Below, one piece after another: positions 1-9,136 of a stretch of DNA of 64,000 bases. How positions within the stretch are numbered: the first letter of the stretch is position 1; every line of letters begins with the position of its first letter. Both the position numbers and the translations under genes were made by a program. Source of the stretch: Kaistia algarum (GTDB taxonomy: Bacteria > Pseudomonadota > Alphaproteobacteria > Rhizobiales > Kaistiaceae); NCBI RefSeq assembly GCF_026343945.1, contig NZ_JAPKNJ010000001.1, positions 620,001 to 684,000 on the forward strand, given 5' to 3'. The notes under the pieces are model-generated. The model was not told the DNA's origin. It ran no database searches and was given only the letters and a program-made list of their open reading frames with translations.

Positions 1-29
1 AGGCGGGGTCATGGGAACGAGACGCTCTC

Positions 30-211
30 CCTTCCCTCTCCCTCTGGGAGAGGGCTTTCGGCCTTGGCCTCGCAGGACGCGAAGCGGCCGAGAGGCTTAG
101 GCCGGAAGGGTGAGGGTCTTGGCGCATTTCGGTGAAGGGAAAGACCCTCACCCTTCGCACCTAAGCTCGCTACGCTCGCCAAGGTGCGAAGCCCTCTCCC
201 GGAGGGAGAGG
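30..211. repeat. Intergenic inverted-repeat element
   Basis: A compact, internally palindromic stretch sits just beyond the 3' end of the first gene. A perfect 15-bp inverted repeat lies at 106-120 and 141-155 with a 20-bp spacer. Two further small palindromes built on gggagaggg/ccctctccc lie at about 35-53 and 190-211. The look is that of the dispersed intergenic palindromic elements common in Hyphomicrobiales genomes. No coding function is credible: the short open frames here are by-products of the GC-rich repeat. It could also act as a transcription end for the minus-strand gene at 249-1043. Copy number elsewhere cannot be seen from this window. Confidence 0.6.
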
Positions 212-248
212 GGGAGCCAGGTTCTGCAAGATTGGGCGTCAAGAGAAG

Positions 249-1043
249 CTACTGCCCGGCGCGATATTCGTAGAACCATTTCTGGTTCAGCTTGTCGAAG
301 GTGCCGTCGGCCTTCATCGAGGCGATCGCGGCGTTGATGGGTTCGACCAGGTCGGAGCCGGGCTTCAGGATGAAGCCAAACTCCTCGGTGCCGAGCGGAC
401 CGCCGACAATCTTGAACGAGCCCGGCGAGGCGCCGATGTAGCCATTGGCCGAGGTCTGGTCCATCAGAACCGTGTCGACATCGCCGCCTTTCAGTGCCTG
501 TACCGAAGCGCCGAAGGTTTCGAACAGCTTGACGCGCGGGTTTTTTTCGTCGCCGTCGAGCACGCTGTAGATCGCGACATAGAAATTGGTCGTGCCGGCC
601 TGCGCGCCGACGAGGAGATCCTTGTTCGCGCCGAAGGACTTCGCATCGGTGAAGCGGTTCTCGCCGTCGCGCACCAGCATATATTGCTGCGAGACCATGT
701 AGGGGTCGGAGAAGGCGACCTGCTTCTTGCGCTCGTCATTGATCGTGATGCCGTCCATGCCGACATCGAACTGGCCGTCGCGCACGGCCTGGATCATCGT
801 ATCCCAGCTCGCGAGCTTCCAATCGACCTTGGCGTTCAGCCGCTTGGCGATCTCGTTGAAGGCGTCATATTCCCAGCCGATGCCTTGCCCCGTCTTGGGA
901 TCAACGAAATTGAGCGGGGTATAGGCATTCTCGGTCACCGCGACGATGGTGCGGCCCTTGAGGTCCGGCAGGTCAGCGGCGAAGGAGGCCGTGGCGGCAA
1001 TCACGGCGAGGCCCGCAAAGGCCAGGGTCTTCAAAAGGCGCAT
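249..1043 (-). CDS. Amino-acid ABC transporter substrate-binding protein (family 3)
   Basis: Periplasmic solute-binding protein of 264 residues, belonging to the family 3 amino-acid (PBPb) group. Residues 1-22 form a signal peptide (basic start, hydrophobic core, ending ASFAA). The mature part opens with the family pattern ..[19 protein letters not shown] and continues with [16 protein letters not shown], the usual ligand-pocket segment. The later motif [23 protein letters not shown] is characteristic. The C-terminus ([13 protein letters not shown]) is complete. No permease or ATPase gene adjoins it, so it either serves a transporter encoded elsewhere or the rest of its operon lies to the left. 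Substrate is unknown; a polar or basic amino acid is the family default. Confidence 0.9.
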   Translation of the reverse strand: MRLLKTLAFAGLAVIAATASFAADLPDLKGRTIVAVTENAYTPLNFVDPKTGQGIGWEYDAFNEIAKRLNAKVDWKLASWDTMIQAVRDGQFDVGMDGITINDERKKQVAFSDPYMVSQQYMLVRDGENRFTDAKSFGANKDLLVGAQAGTTNFYVAIYSVLDGDEKNPRVKLFETFGASVQALKGGDVDTVLMDQTSANGYIGASPGSFKIVGGPLGTEEFGFILKPGSDLVEPINAAIASMKADGTFDKLNQKWFYEYRAGQ

Positions 1044-1150
1044 GGTTCAGGTCCCAGCGTTGAGCGACAAGGCAGCGATCCGCCCCGCCAGGGCGGCGGA
1101 GCGGTTCTTCGCATGTTGTAGCCGCTCGCGTAGCGGATGACGACTCACGC

Positions 1151-4100
1151 CTATTCGCCAGCTCCTTGAGGCAACGCCGCATGCGGAGATGGCGTCGCCT
1201 CACTCCCCGTCGCCGGCCGACGGCGCAAACGGCCGAGGAAAGCGCTGAAGCGTTCCATCTCGACATAGATGACCGGCGTGATGAACAGCGTCAGCAATTG
1301 CGAGACGACGAGGCCGCCGACGACGGCGATGCCGAGCGGCTGGCGCAATTCGGCGCTGGCGCCGCTGCCGAGCGCAATCGGCAGCGCGCCGAGGAGCGCC
1401 GCGAAGGTCGTCATCATGATCGGGCGGAACCGGCGCACGGCGGCGAGATGGATCGCCTCGGCCGCGTTTCGCCCCTCGTCGCGCTGCTCGGAGATCGCGA
1501 CATCGACCATCATGATCGCGTTCTTCTTCACGATGCCGATCAGCATCAGGATGCCGATGAGCGCGATCACCGAAAGGTCGAGCCCGAACAGGCGCAGCGC
1601 CAAGAGTGCGCCGAGCGCGGCGGATGGCAGGCCCGAAAGGATGGTCAGCGGATGGATGAAGCTCTCATAGAGCATGCCGAGTACGACATAGATGGTCAGC
1701 ACCGCCGCCAGGATCAGAATACCTTGCGTCGAGAGCGAATCCTGGAACACCTGCGCCGTGCCGGCATAGGACGTATAGATATTCGCCGGCACGCCGAGCT
1801 GGCCCTTCAGCGCAGTAACGGCGTCGGTTGCCTCGCCGAGCGCAACGCCGGCCGGCAGGTTGAACGAAATCGTCGCCGCCGGAAGCTGGCCGAGCTGGCT
1901 CACCGTCACCGGGCCCGAAACGCGCTCGACGCTGGCAAAGCTCGATAGCGGCACGAGAGTGCCGGTCGAGGAGCGAACACGGATCGTCGAAAGGCTCGCA
2001 TCCGACCAGGCGATGTCGGGGTCATATTCCAGGATGACGTCATAGCTCGACCCGGTCGACTGGATCGTCGTCGCGACGTCGGTGCCGAAACCGTCCTCCA
2101 GTGTGGTGCGCAAGGTCGCGGCGGAGATGCCGAGTGCGGCGGCCTTGTCGCGGTCGATGACGAGGCGCGCCTGCAGCGCATTGTTCTGCAGATTGTTGGC
2201 GACATCGACGAAACGAGGATCCGACCGCATCGCGTCCGTCAGCTTCGTCGTCCATTCGTCGAGGGACTTCTCGTCGAGCGACTGCACGACGAGTTGGTAG
2301 GTGCTGGCCGAATTCATGCCACCGATGCGCAAATTCTGGACCGGCACGATGTAGGAGCGGATGCCGGCGATCTTGCCGAGGTCGCGGCGAAGCGCGGCGG
2401 TGATGTCGGACAGCGGCGGCCGCTCGTCCTTCGGCTTCAGCTGGACGGAGAGCGAGCCGGAGTTCAGCGTCTGCGAACCCGGCCCGCCCCCGACGAACGT
2501 CGCGACATGCTCGACATAGGGCGAGGCGCGAAGGACGCTTTCCACTTGCCGCTGCAGGCCGACCATGGCGTCGAAGGAAATGTCCTGGCGCGCCTGCGTC
2601 GACACCGAAAGCTGGCTGATGTCCTCCTCCGGAAAGAAGCCCTTCGGCAGCGTCACGAACAGCCAGCCCGAGGTGGCGACCGTCGCCAGGAACACCGTCA
2701 GGATGACGAAGCGGTGGGCGATGCACCAGGCGACGCCGCGGCCATAGCCGCCCTCGACCTTGTTGAAGACGATTTCGAACCAGGCCGCCGGCCCGAAGCG
2801 TCCATGCCCGGCCGCCGAGCGTGGTAGTCTCGCGGCGAGCATCGGCGTCAGCGTCAGCGAGACGACGGCCGAGGCGGCGATCGCGAGCGTGACGACGACG
2901 CCGAACTCGTTGAAGAGACGGCCGACGACGCCGCCCATCAAAAGGATCGGCAGGAAGACGGCGACGAGCGACAGCGTCATGGAGACGATGGTCGCGCCGA
3001 CCTCGGCGCTGCCGTCGAGCGCGGCCTGGAACGGAGCCTTGCCCATCTCGATATGGCGCATGATGTTCTCGAGCATCACGATTGCATCATCGACGACGAG
3101 GCCCACGGCGAGCGTCAGTCCGAGCAGCGAGATATTGTCGATCGAGAAGCCGAGCCAGTACATGCCGCCGAAGGCCGCGACCAGCGATAGCGGCACGGCA
3201 AGAGCGGGGATGATGGTGGCCGACGCCTTGCCGAGGAAAAGATAGATCACCAGAACGACCAGCACGATGGTGATGCCGAGCGTGATCTCGACATCGCTGA
3301 TCGCCGCGCGGATCGAGGTCGAGCGATCGTTGAGGACGCTGATCGTCATGGCGCCCGGCATCGAGGCTTCGAGCTTGGGCAGCGCCGCCTTCACCGCGTC
3401 GACGACGGCCACGGTATTGGCGCTCGGCTGGCGCTGGATGGCGAGGATGATCGAGCGGCCGCCATCATACCATCCGGCCGTCTGCGCGTTCTCGACGGAA
3501 TCGACGACATTGGCGACGTCGGAGAGGCGAACAGGACTGCCGTTCGAATCGGCGATGATCAATTGGCGGAACTCGGCCGCGTTGGTCATCTGCGTCGGCG
3601 CATCGATGACGAAGGACTGGCTCTTGTTCTGCAGCGTGCCGACCGGCGTCTGGCTGTTGGCGTCCGACAGCGTGCTCGCCACCTGATCGAGGCCGATGCC
3701 GCGGGTCGCCAGCTTGTCCGGATCGACCTGGACACGGACGGCATAGGTCTGGCCGCCATAGACCGAAACCTGGGCCACGCCGGTCAGGGTCGACAGGGTC
3801 GGCGAGATGATGTTCTCGGCGAAGTCGTCGATGGTCGACATGGGCAGCGTCGGCCCGCGCACGGCCAGGAACAGCACCGGCGCGTCGGCCGGATTGACCT
3901 TCCGGTAGCTTGGCGGGTTCGTCATATTTGTCGGCAATTGCCGCTGCGCCCGGTCGATCGCCGCCTGAACGTCGCCGGCCGCCGCGTCGATATTCTGGCT
4001 CAGCGCGAATTGCAGCACGATCTGCGAGGAGCCGAGCGAGCTCGTGGCGCTGATCGTATCGATGCCGGAGATGGTCTCGAACTGCTTTATCAGCGGTGTC

Positions 4101-4291
4101 GCAACCGCCGTCGCCATGGTCTGCGGCGAGGCGCCGGGGAGCTGGGCCGAAACGCTGATGGTCGGGAAGCTCACCTCGGGCAGCGCCGCGACCGGCAATT
4201 GCTGATAGGCGAAGATGCCGGCCATGGCGATGCCGAGGAAGAACAACGTCGTGGCGACCGGGCGGCGGATGCACAGCTCGGAGATCTTCAC
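1151..4291 (-). CDS. RND efflux transporter, inner-membrane permease (HAE1 type)
   Basis: Proton-driven resistance-nodulation-division pump of 1046 residues, a typical full length for AcrB/MdtC-like proteins. It starts KISELCIRRPVATTLFF, the family N-terminal helix, followed by LPVAALPEVSFPTI as in MdtB/MdtC and MuxB/C proteins. The proton-relay Asp pair is present in GLVVDDAIVMLEN (about residue 407), and the second repeat begins around residue 530 (HRFVILTVFL). The start is GTG, and it overlaps the stop of the upstream adaptor gene by 4 bp (GTGA), so the two are translationally coupled. No TolC-type outer-membrane factor is present nearby. Substrates cannot be predicted from sequence; hydrophobic drugs or siderophores are typical. 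Confidence 0.95.
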   Translation of the reverse strand: MKISELCIRRPVATTLFFLGIAMAGIFAYQQLPVAALPEVSFPTISVSAQLPGASPQTMATAVATPLIKQFETISGIDTISATSSLGSSQIVLQFALSQNIDAAAGDVQAAIDRAQRQLPTNMTNPPSYRKVNPADAPVLFLAVRGPTLPMSTIDDFAENIISPTLSTLTGVAQVSVYGGQTYAVRVQVDPDKLATRGIGLDQVASTLSDANSQTPVGTLQNKSQSFVIDAPTQMTNAAEFRQLIIADSNGSPVRLSDVANVVDSVENAQTAGWYDGGRSIILAIQRQPSANTVAVVDAVKAALPKLEASMPGAMTISVLNDRSTSIRAAISDVEITLGITIVLVVLVIYLFLGKASATIIPALAVPLSLVAAFGGMYWLGFSIDNISLLGLTLAVGLVVDDAIVMLENIMRHIEMGKAPFQAALDGSAEVGATIVSMTLSLVAVFLPILLMGGVVGRLFNEFGVVVTLAIAASAVVSLTLTPMLAARLPRSAAGHGRFGPAAWFEIVFNKVEGGYGRGVAWCIAHRFVILTVFLATVATSGWLFVTLPKGFFPEEDISQLSVSTQARQDISFDAMVGLQRQVESVLRASPYVEHVATFVGGGPGSQTLNSGSLSVQLKPKDERPPLSDITAALRRDLGKIAGIRSYIVPVQNLRIGGMNSASTYQLVVQSLDEKSLDEWTTKLTDAMRSDPRFVDVANNLQNNALQARLVIDRDKAAALGISAATLRTTLEDGFGTDVATTIQSTGSSYDVILEYDPDIAWSDASLSTIRVRSSTGTLVPLSSFASVERVSGPVTVSQLGQLPAATISFNLPAGVALGEATDAVTALKGQLGVPANIYTSYAGTAQVFQDSLSTQGILILAAVLTIYVVLGMLYESFIHPLTILSGLPSAALGALLALRLFGLDLSVIALIGILMLIGIVKKNAIMMVDVAISEQRDEGRNAAEAIHLAAVRRFRPIMMTTFAALLGALPIALGSGASAELRQPLGIAVVGGLVVSQLLTLFITPVIYVEMERFSAFLGRLRRRPATGSEATPSPHAALPQGAGE

Positions 4292-5529
4292 GATGCATTC
4301 TCCGTGGCCGTGCCGGCGCCCGGACGGGACTTCTTGGACGCCGGATCGCCGCCGCTCCCGCCGGACGCGTCGCGCACCGTCACCTTCTGGCCGGCGGTGA
4401 GCGAGAGCTGGCCCTCGGTCACGACCTGCTCGCCCTTGGCGAGACCTTTGGCAATGCCGGCCTGGTCGCCGACGATGCCCGCGACCTCGACATTGCGGAC
4501 ATCGATCGTGCCGTCGGCCTTGACGACGAAGATCTCCGGCCCGTTCTGCCCCTGCTGCACGGCCACCGAGGGAACAAGCACGATGCCGCGATGGACCGAC
4601 AAATCCACATCGATGTTCACCGCCTCGCCCGGCCAGAACAGGCGCTTGTCATTGGCCAGCGAGGCGCGGGCCGCCATGGTACCGGAGCCCTGGACAATGG
4701 TGCTGTCGATGAAATCGACCGTGGCATCGAGCGCGGGAGCCCCGGCCCCTCCGCTGTCGGCGGAGCGCACATGCACCGGCACCGCTCCCTCAGCGAGCGA
4801 AGCCCGCAACAGGCCGGCATCGGCATCGGAGACCGTGAACACGGCTTCGATGTTGTCGACATCGGTGAGCGTCACGATGGCGCTGCCAGGCTGGACGAGG
4901 CTGCCGACCGTGACCGCGACCGCGCCGAGGCGGCCCGCATGCGGCGCACGGATCTTCATTTCGTCGACGACGACCTGATCGGCGGCGATATTGGCCTCGT
5001 CGAGCGAGATCACGGCCTTGGCGCTCGCCGCGGCGGCTGTCGAAACATCCAGTTGCTGGGCGGAATCGACCTGGCGTTTGACGAGGTCCTGAACCCGCTG
5101 CAGATCGGCCGTGGTCGACACGACCGTTGTCTGGTCCCGCGCCAGCGCGGCGTGATCGCGCGCCAGGGTCGCCTCAGCCGCGCGGTCGTCGAACTGGAGG
5201 ATCAGATCGCCGGTCTTGACCTCCTGGCCGTTCGCCACGGCAATCGATGTCACGATGCCCGTCTGCTGCGTGGTGATGGTCGTCGCCGCCTTGGACTGGA
5301 TCCAGCCGATGGTCGAACGGCGAACGGGCAGATCGCCCGTGGTTGCCGTCGCGACTTTCACCGGGGCCGCGCCGCCGCCTGCGTGCCGGCCGCCCTTTCC
5401 GCCCCCGCCCGAGGGCGCCTCCTGCGCGAGAGCCGTGCCGCTGGGCGGGATGGAAAAATGGAAATAGGCAGCGCCCGCGCCGAGTATGAGGAGAAGAGAC
5501 CCGACGCCGATAAGAACTCGTTTGCGCAT
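4288..5529 (-). CDS. RND efflux periplasmic adaptor (membrane fusion protein)
   Basis: Periplasmic adaptor of 413 residues that links the RND permease to an outer-membrane channel. An N-terminal membrane anchor (LLILGAGAAYFHF, residues 12-25) is followed by a Gly-rich linker. Then come the lipoyl/biotin-like half motifs (QTGIVTSIAVANGQEVKTGDLILQFD, about 87-113), a coiled-coil hairpin (residues 115-190), and the second lipoyl half plus beta-barrel (ALRAPHAGRLGAV-like segment at 193-205). It is first in a two-gene operon with the pump. Upstream, about 280 bp separates it from a divergent transporter gene; I see no regulator gene there. Confidence 0.93.
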   Translation of the reverse strand: MRKRVLIGVGSLLLILGAGAAYFHFSIPPSGTALAQEAPSGGGGKGGRHAGGGAAPVKVATATTGDLPVRRSTIGWIQSKAATTITTQQTGIVTSIAVANGQEVKTGDLILQFDDRAAEATLARDHAALARDQTTVVSTTADLQRVQDLVKRQVDSAQQLDVSTAAAASAKAVISLDEANIAADQVVVDEMKIRAPHAGRLGAVAVTVGSLVQPGSAIVTLTDVDNIEAVFTVSDADAGLLRASLAEGAVPVHVRSADSGGAGAPALDATVDFIDSTIVQGSGTMAARASLANDKRLFWPGEAVNIDVDLSVHRGIVLVPSVAVQQGQNGPEIFVVKADGTIDVRNVEVAGIVGDQAGIAKGLAKGEQVVTEGQLSLTAGQKVTVRDASGGSGGDPASKKSRPGAGTATENAS

Positions 5530-5808
5530 GACGGCCGCCTGTTGGAACCGATGGAGACTGCCAACTGAACGGAGCGAGCGAGGCTCTCCGTCGAGACAAA
5601 AAGCCGCGCCAGGAAGCGCCGGACAGGGCAGACATAGCGCCGGCCGTGGTTTCGGACCGGGTGATCACGCTTATGTGCTCAACTCCGTTGACGGATGGGA
5701 CGAAACGCCATCCATCAGCAGCGTTGCGACCGCGCTTCACGAGCTTTGATTGGACGGCGACCTGGCGCGAGAGCATAGCTCCCGTCGGCAACAGGAACCG
5801 AACCAGCG

Positions 5809-6741
5809 ATGCGCGCAGCCGAAGCTTCTCCCGCCGGGCGCACCGCTCTGCCTTTCACGCGGCCGATGCATGGCTTCGACTACGCCCTCTATGCGGTCGT
5901 GGTCTTCGCATGGTCGACGAGTTGGATTGCACTGAAGCTCCAGCTCGGCACGATCGCGCCCGAGGTCTCGCTGACCTGGCGGTTTGCCATCGCCGCGATC
6001 GTCACCTTCGCCGTCGCGATCGTCCGGCGGGAAAAGCTCTCCTTCGCCCCGTCGCTACATCTGCGCTTTGCCGGGCTCGGTGTCTTCCTGTTCTCGATGA
6101 ATTTCGTGCAGTTCTATCATGGCGGTGGGGCGCTGCCCTCGGGGCTGCTCGCCGTGATCTTCTCGCTCGCCTCGGTCTTCAACATGCTGCTGGCGGCGAT
6201 CTTCCTGCGCCAACCGGTCGAGCGGCGGACGCTGATCGGCGCGGTATTCGGCTTCACAGGGGTGGCGCTGATGTTCCGGCCGCAGATCGCGGGTACCGAT
6301 TTCGACGCCCATGCCGCGATCGGCCTCGCGCTCTGCGTCGGCGGCACGCTGACCTTCTGCATCGGCAACATGCTGTCGGCTTCGACCCAACGCCGTGGCG
6401 TCTCGGTCGTCGGCGCCAATGCCTTCGGCATGGCCTATGGCGCGCTGCTGCTGGCCGGGATGGCGATCGTCAATGGCGAGACCTTCGCCTTCGACTGGAG
6501 CGTCACCTATGTCGCCTCGCTGCTCTGGCTGGCGATCGTGTCCTCGGTGATCGCTTTCCTCGCCTATCTGACGCTGCTCGGCCGGATCGGCTCCGGCCGG
6601 GCAGGCTTTTCGACGGTGATGTTCCCCGTCTTCGCGCTGGCGATCTCGACAATCTTCGAGGGCTATCATTGGACGATCCTGGCCATCACCGGCCTCGTGC
6701 TGGTGATGGCCGGCAACTGGATCGTACTTGGGAAGCGTTAG
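5809..6741 (+). CDS. DMT-family (EamA) transporter
   Basis: Inner-membrane drug/metabolite transporter of 310 residues with two EamA repeats and about ten predicted membrane segments. Examples are YALYAVVVFAWSTSWIALKLQLG in repeat 1 and AIGLALCVGGTLTFCIGNMLSAS at the start of repeat 2. Residues 1-19 are polar and possibly not translated: the Met at residue 20 (ATG at 5866) also fits the family start, whereas the ATG at 5809 has an AGGAA about 12 bases upstream. Its stop codon overlaps the stop of the convergent gene on the other strand (6738-6741). Substrate unknown; family members export amino acids, purines or other metabolites. Confidence 0.9.
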   Translation: MRAAEASPAGRTALPFTRPMHGFDYALYAVVVFAWSTSWIALKLQLGTIAPEVSLTWRFAIAAIVTFAVAIVRREKLSFAPSLHLRFAGLGVFLFSMNFVQFYHGGGALPSGLLAVIFSLASVFNMLLAAIFLRQPVERRTLIGAVFGFTGVALMFRPQIAGTDFDAHAAIGLALCVGGTLTFCIGNMLSASTQRRGVSVVGANAFGMAYGALLLAGMAIVNGETFAFDWSVTYVASLLWLAIVSSVIAFLAYLTLLGRIGSGRAGFSTVMFPVFALAISTIFEGYHWTILAITGLVLVMAGNWIVLGKR

Positions 6742-7112
6742 CCGCGCCGATCGACGTTGACGACCTCGCCGCTGCGGGCGCTGATCACGACGCGAAGGTC
6801 ACGGCCTCGGCGATCCTCACCGCGCACGATCCAGACACCGCCACGACGGCCGACATCATAGGTCTGCGCCATGCCGGCGGAACGGGCGATCCGCCGCGCC
6901 TCGCGCGGGCCGATCTCGTCATTCTCACCATAACGCTGTTGATCCCGATCATAGCCGCGCGGCGGAGGCGGCGGCGGGCCGCGATCGAAGCCCGGCGGCA
7001 CGATCTGCACGCCGTCCGGGCCGATCATGACGCCCTGGGCCGAGGCTCCGGGAGCGACGGCAAAGAGGCCTGCCGCAAGGGCGGCGCCGGCGAGGAAAAT
7101 TCTGTTCTTCAT
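6738..7112 (-). CDS. Small exported protein, PepSY-like C-terminus, function unknown
   Basis: Protein of 124 residues with a clear signal peptide (residues 1-25, ending GASAQG). A Pro/Gly/Arg-rich linker follows (GPPPPPPRGYDRDQ), then a C-terminal block of about 60 residues: ARRIARSAGMAQ, GGVWIVRGEDRRGRDLRVVISARSGEVVNV. That block resembles a single PepSY-type repeat, as in many small periplasmic proteins of Hyphomicrobiales. A good ribosome site (ggagaag) precedes the ATG. It is probably periplasmic; PepSY domains have been linked to protease inhibition or ligand binding, but no role can be assigned here. It converges on and overlaps the DMT transporter stop. Confidence 0.7.
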   Translation of the reverse strand: MKNRIFLAGAALAAGLFAVAPGASAQGVMIGPDGVQIVPPGFDRGPPPPPPRGYDRDQQRYGENDEIGPREARRIARSAGMAQTYDVGRRGGVWIVRGEDRRGRDLRVVISARSGEVVNVDRRG

Positions 7113-7210
7113 GGCGCTTCTCCTGTTGTTAGGGACGGCAATCGGGCCATCCCGTCAGGAGAGGAACGCGCCTTGAAGCGGATTGGTTCCTCTTGTTGGT
7201 TCCTCTTGGC

Positions 7211-7957
7211 TCAGACCACGCGCATGCTCATGCCGCCGTCCACGACCAGCGTTTCGCCAGTGATGAAGGGGTTGGTGAGCAGTTCTATCGAGGCGGTGGC
7301 GACGTTCTCCGCCGTACCGAAGCGATGCAGCGGGATGCGGTTTTCGAGATTGTTCTTGCGCGCTTCCGGCGTCATCGCGGCGTGGAATCGGGTCTCGATG
7401 ATGCCGGGGCATATGATATTGACGCGGATGTTCTCGCCGGCATGATCGCGCGCCAGCGTGCGGCCTAGTTGCAGCAACGCGCCCTTGACGGTTGCATAAG
7501 CTACCGCGCCCGGAACGCCGCGAAGGCCGGCAACCGAGGAAACCAGCAGTACCGATCCGCCGCGCACCGCGAGCGCTTCATGGGCGGCGCGGAAAAGATG
7601 GAACGGCGCATGGACGTGGACGCGGAACGCATCCTCCCAGGCTTGCGGCGTCACGGTCAGCGCGGTTCCAGGCACGCCGCCGCCCGCCGCCGGCACCAGA
7701 TAATCGATCCGCCCGAAGCGCTGCATAGCGGCGTCGACCAGAATTGGCGCGGTCGCCGGATCGCCGGCATCGCCCGCGACGAACTCGACGGATGTCTGAT
7801 TGCCAAGTTCGGCCAGCAGGCTCTCGACCTCCGAATCGCGATTTCGGCCAAAAAGCACGAGATCGGTGTCGCGAGCCGCTAGCGCCCGCGCCAGCGCCGC
7901 GCCGATGCCGCGCGTCCCCCCGGTAATGACGGCGACGTTCCTCGATGACCCGGTCAT
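7211..7957 (-). CDS. SDR-family oxidoreductase
   Basis: Cytoplasmic short-chain dehydrogenase/reductase of 248 residues, the normal length of classical SDRs. The NAD(P)-binding motif TGGTRGIG lies at about residues 12-19, followed by the NxxG-type strand. Catalytic Ser is in LLVSSVAG (about 145) and the YxxxK active site is YATVK (about 158-162). The C-terminal segment FITGETLVVDGGMSMRVV is typical of FabG-like members. A strong ribosome site (gggagga) precedes the ATG. Gene context is uninformative, so the substrate is unknown; 3-oxoacyl or sugar/alcohol substrates are possible. Confidence 0.9.
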   Translation of the reverse strand: MTGSSRNVAVITGGTRGIGAALARALAARDTDLVLFGRNRDSEVESLLAELGNQTSVEFVAGDAGDPATAPILVDAAMQRFGRIDYLVPAAGGGVPGTALTVTPQAWEDAFRVHVHAPFHLFRAAHEALAVRGGSVLLVSSVAGLRGVPGAVAYATVKGALLQLGRTLARDHAGENIRVNIICPGIIETRFHAAMTPEARKNNLENRIPLHRFGTAENVATASIELLTNPFITGETLVVDGGMSMRVV

Positions 7958-8019
7958 GGCGTTCCTCCCGATTTTGTTAAGCGGGCTATCCGTGCATGGA
8001 TTCGGGGGGAAGGTCTACT

Positions 8020-8544
8020 TCAAGCGGATGCCTCTTCGCTCCGCGAATGGGATTGTTGGACGGTGTCCAACGAGGCACGATGCCCGGCGGTGCGCAAACC
8101 GTGAAATCTCACGACCAGTTCGTGTTCGATCTCCAGGTCCAATTTTGCCAGTCGACGCTGTCCACAACGCACGTCGAGGATCGCGAGAGCGCGGATCAGC
8201 GGATGAGGACTCGCGAGCATGTCGTCAATAGTTTGATTGAGAGATTCCGACATCCCGGCGATGAGTTCGTGTTGAGACCAGATACCCCTCGCAAGCAAAT
8301 CGTCGTCATCCTCTTCCATCGGTTTCCAATTCTTGAGGTTCGGGGAATTGAACGCGTTTCCGTATTTTTCTGCGAAATAGTTCCAGTCCGACGCGCCATA
8401 TGTTTTCGTTCCGTCGAGAGTGACGAACAGCTCGCCTTCCCGATCGTTAGCCCTGTGATAGCGGGTTACATGTACCTCGACCCGACCGACGGCTTCGGGA
8501 GCGAAGCGCTCTTCAACCCGCTGCTTAAGCTTCGACCATCTCAT
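8020..8544 (-). CDS. Hypothetical protein, SF0329-like
   Basis: Protein of 174 residues when started at MRWSKLKQRVEERFAP, a start that resembles a family of small proteins (SF0329-like) recognised only by this conserved N-terminus (MRWSKLK, then GRVEVHVTRYHRANDREGELFVTLDG). That family assignment is from memory and no biochemical role is known. The gene begins 7 bp after the stop of its upstream neighbour. An upstream alternative ATG at 8604, preceded by gggag, would overlap that neighbour by about 50 bp. The C-terminus is Arg/Ser rich and lacks structure clues. The pair 8020-9016 is visibly AT-richer than its surroundings, suggesting acquisition by transfer. Confidence 0.6.
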   Translation of the reverse strand: MRWSKLKQRVEERFAPEAVGRVEVHVTRYHRANDREGELFVTLDGTKTYGASDWNYFAEKYGNAFNSPNLKNWKPMEEDDDDLLARGIWSQHELIAGMSESLNQTIDDMLASPHPLIRALAILDVRCGQRRLAKLDLEIEHELVVRFHGLRTAGHRASLDTVQQSHSRSEEASA

Positions 8545-8551
8545 TGCGTCA

Positions 8552-9016
8552 TTATCTATAACGAGGAATTCCGAGTTCGAACATCTTCGAGCTATATTGC
8601 TCATCGCTCCCATAGTAGCCCCAGTCGACCAGACAATCGACGAAATCTGCACCGGAGCCCAACGATTCTGGATTGATAAACGAAATAAATGCCCGCATCT
8701 TATTCGCGATAGATCTCCTATAGGTCAAATCCATCACATTCATTTCCGGAAAAAAATCGACAAAAGCGCCGTTTTTGCTTCCAAAATCTGGAATATATGC
8801 GCAAAACTCGACCAAACCGTGCAGGTTATTATTTATGCTATACGGTGCGATGTATCGAACTCCAAATTCAACACAGTGAGACCGGAGCAATTTGGTCAAA
8901 TTTTCTCGATCACTACTATACTTATCTATCATAGCTTCGTAGACGCCCTGGGCCATTGTCTCTGCGGCAGTTTCAACTAAAGGCTTGTGCCACGAATTTC
9001 TCCAGTTCGGCCTCAT
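8552..9016 (-). CDS. Hypothetical protein in AT-rich gene pair
   Basis: Protein of 154 residues starting MRPNWRNSWHKPLVETAAETM. It is rich in Tyr, Phe and Asn (for example RYIAPYSINNNLHGLVEFCAYI and FVDFFPEMNVMDLTY), has no signal peptide or membrane segment, and no motif I recognise. The mixed alpha/beta composition and pairing with a second small gene recall immunity- or antitoxin-type proteins, but that is only a guess. It is the first gene of a two-gene unit. Base composition is clearly lower in GC than the flanking gshA and SDR genes. Four tandem copies of a 7-bp unit lie 18 bp upstream of its start. Confidence 0.6.
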   Translation of the reverse strand: MRPNWRNSWHKPLVETAAETMAQGVYEAMIDKYSSDRENLTKLLRSHCVEFGVRYIAPYSINNNLHGLVEFCAYIPDFGSKNGAFVDFFPEMNVMDLTYRRSIANKMRAFISFINPESLGSGADFVDCLVDWGYYGSDEQYSSKMFELGIPRYR

Positions 9017-9034
9017 GACGGAGCGCCTTGTTAC

Positions 9035-9062
9035 CTGTTCGCTGTTCGCTGTTCGCTGTTCG
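9035..9062. repeat. Tandem heptanucleotide repeat (CTGTTCG x4)
   Basis: Four perfect head-to-tail copies of CTGTTCG lie in the short divergent spacer between the unknown gene starting at 9016 (minus strand) and gshA at 9137. A 7-bp unit is not a multiple of three and the minus-strand frame is open across it, so copy-number change could alter either the spacing of a promoter or an N-terminal extension. This is a structural observation; no variation can be seen in one sequence. Confidence 0.75.
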
Positions 9063-9136
9063 CCGTCCTCCCCTTCCTTGCCGTTCCCCCGGCCCCCCGC
9101 TAATGTGCCGCGCCGTTTCTGCCTTCCGGAGTTTTC

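Noticed and set aside
3563..4978. Plus-strand frame of 471 codons across the RND pump and adaptor genes.
   Set aside because: Antisense shadow of high-GC coding sequence with no ribosome site or motif.
5646..7445. Plus-strand frame of 599 codons over the DMT and PepSY-like genes.
   Set aside because: It is out of frame with a well-supported transporter and reads as Arg/Ala-rich filler.
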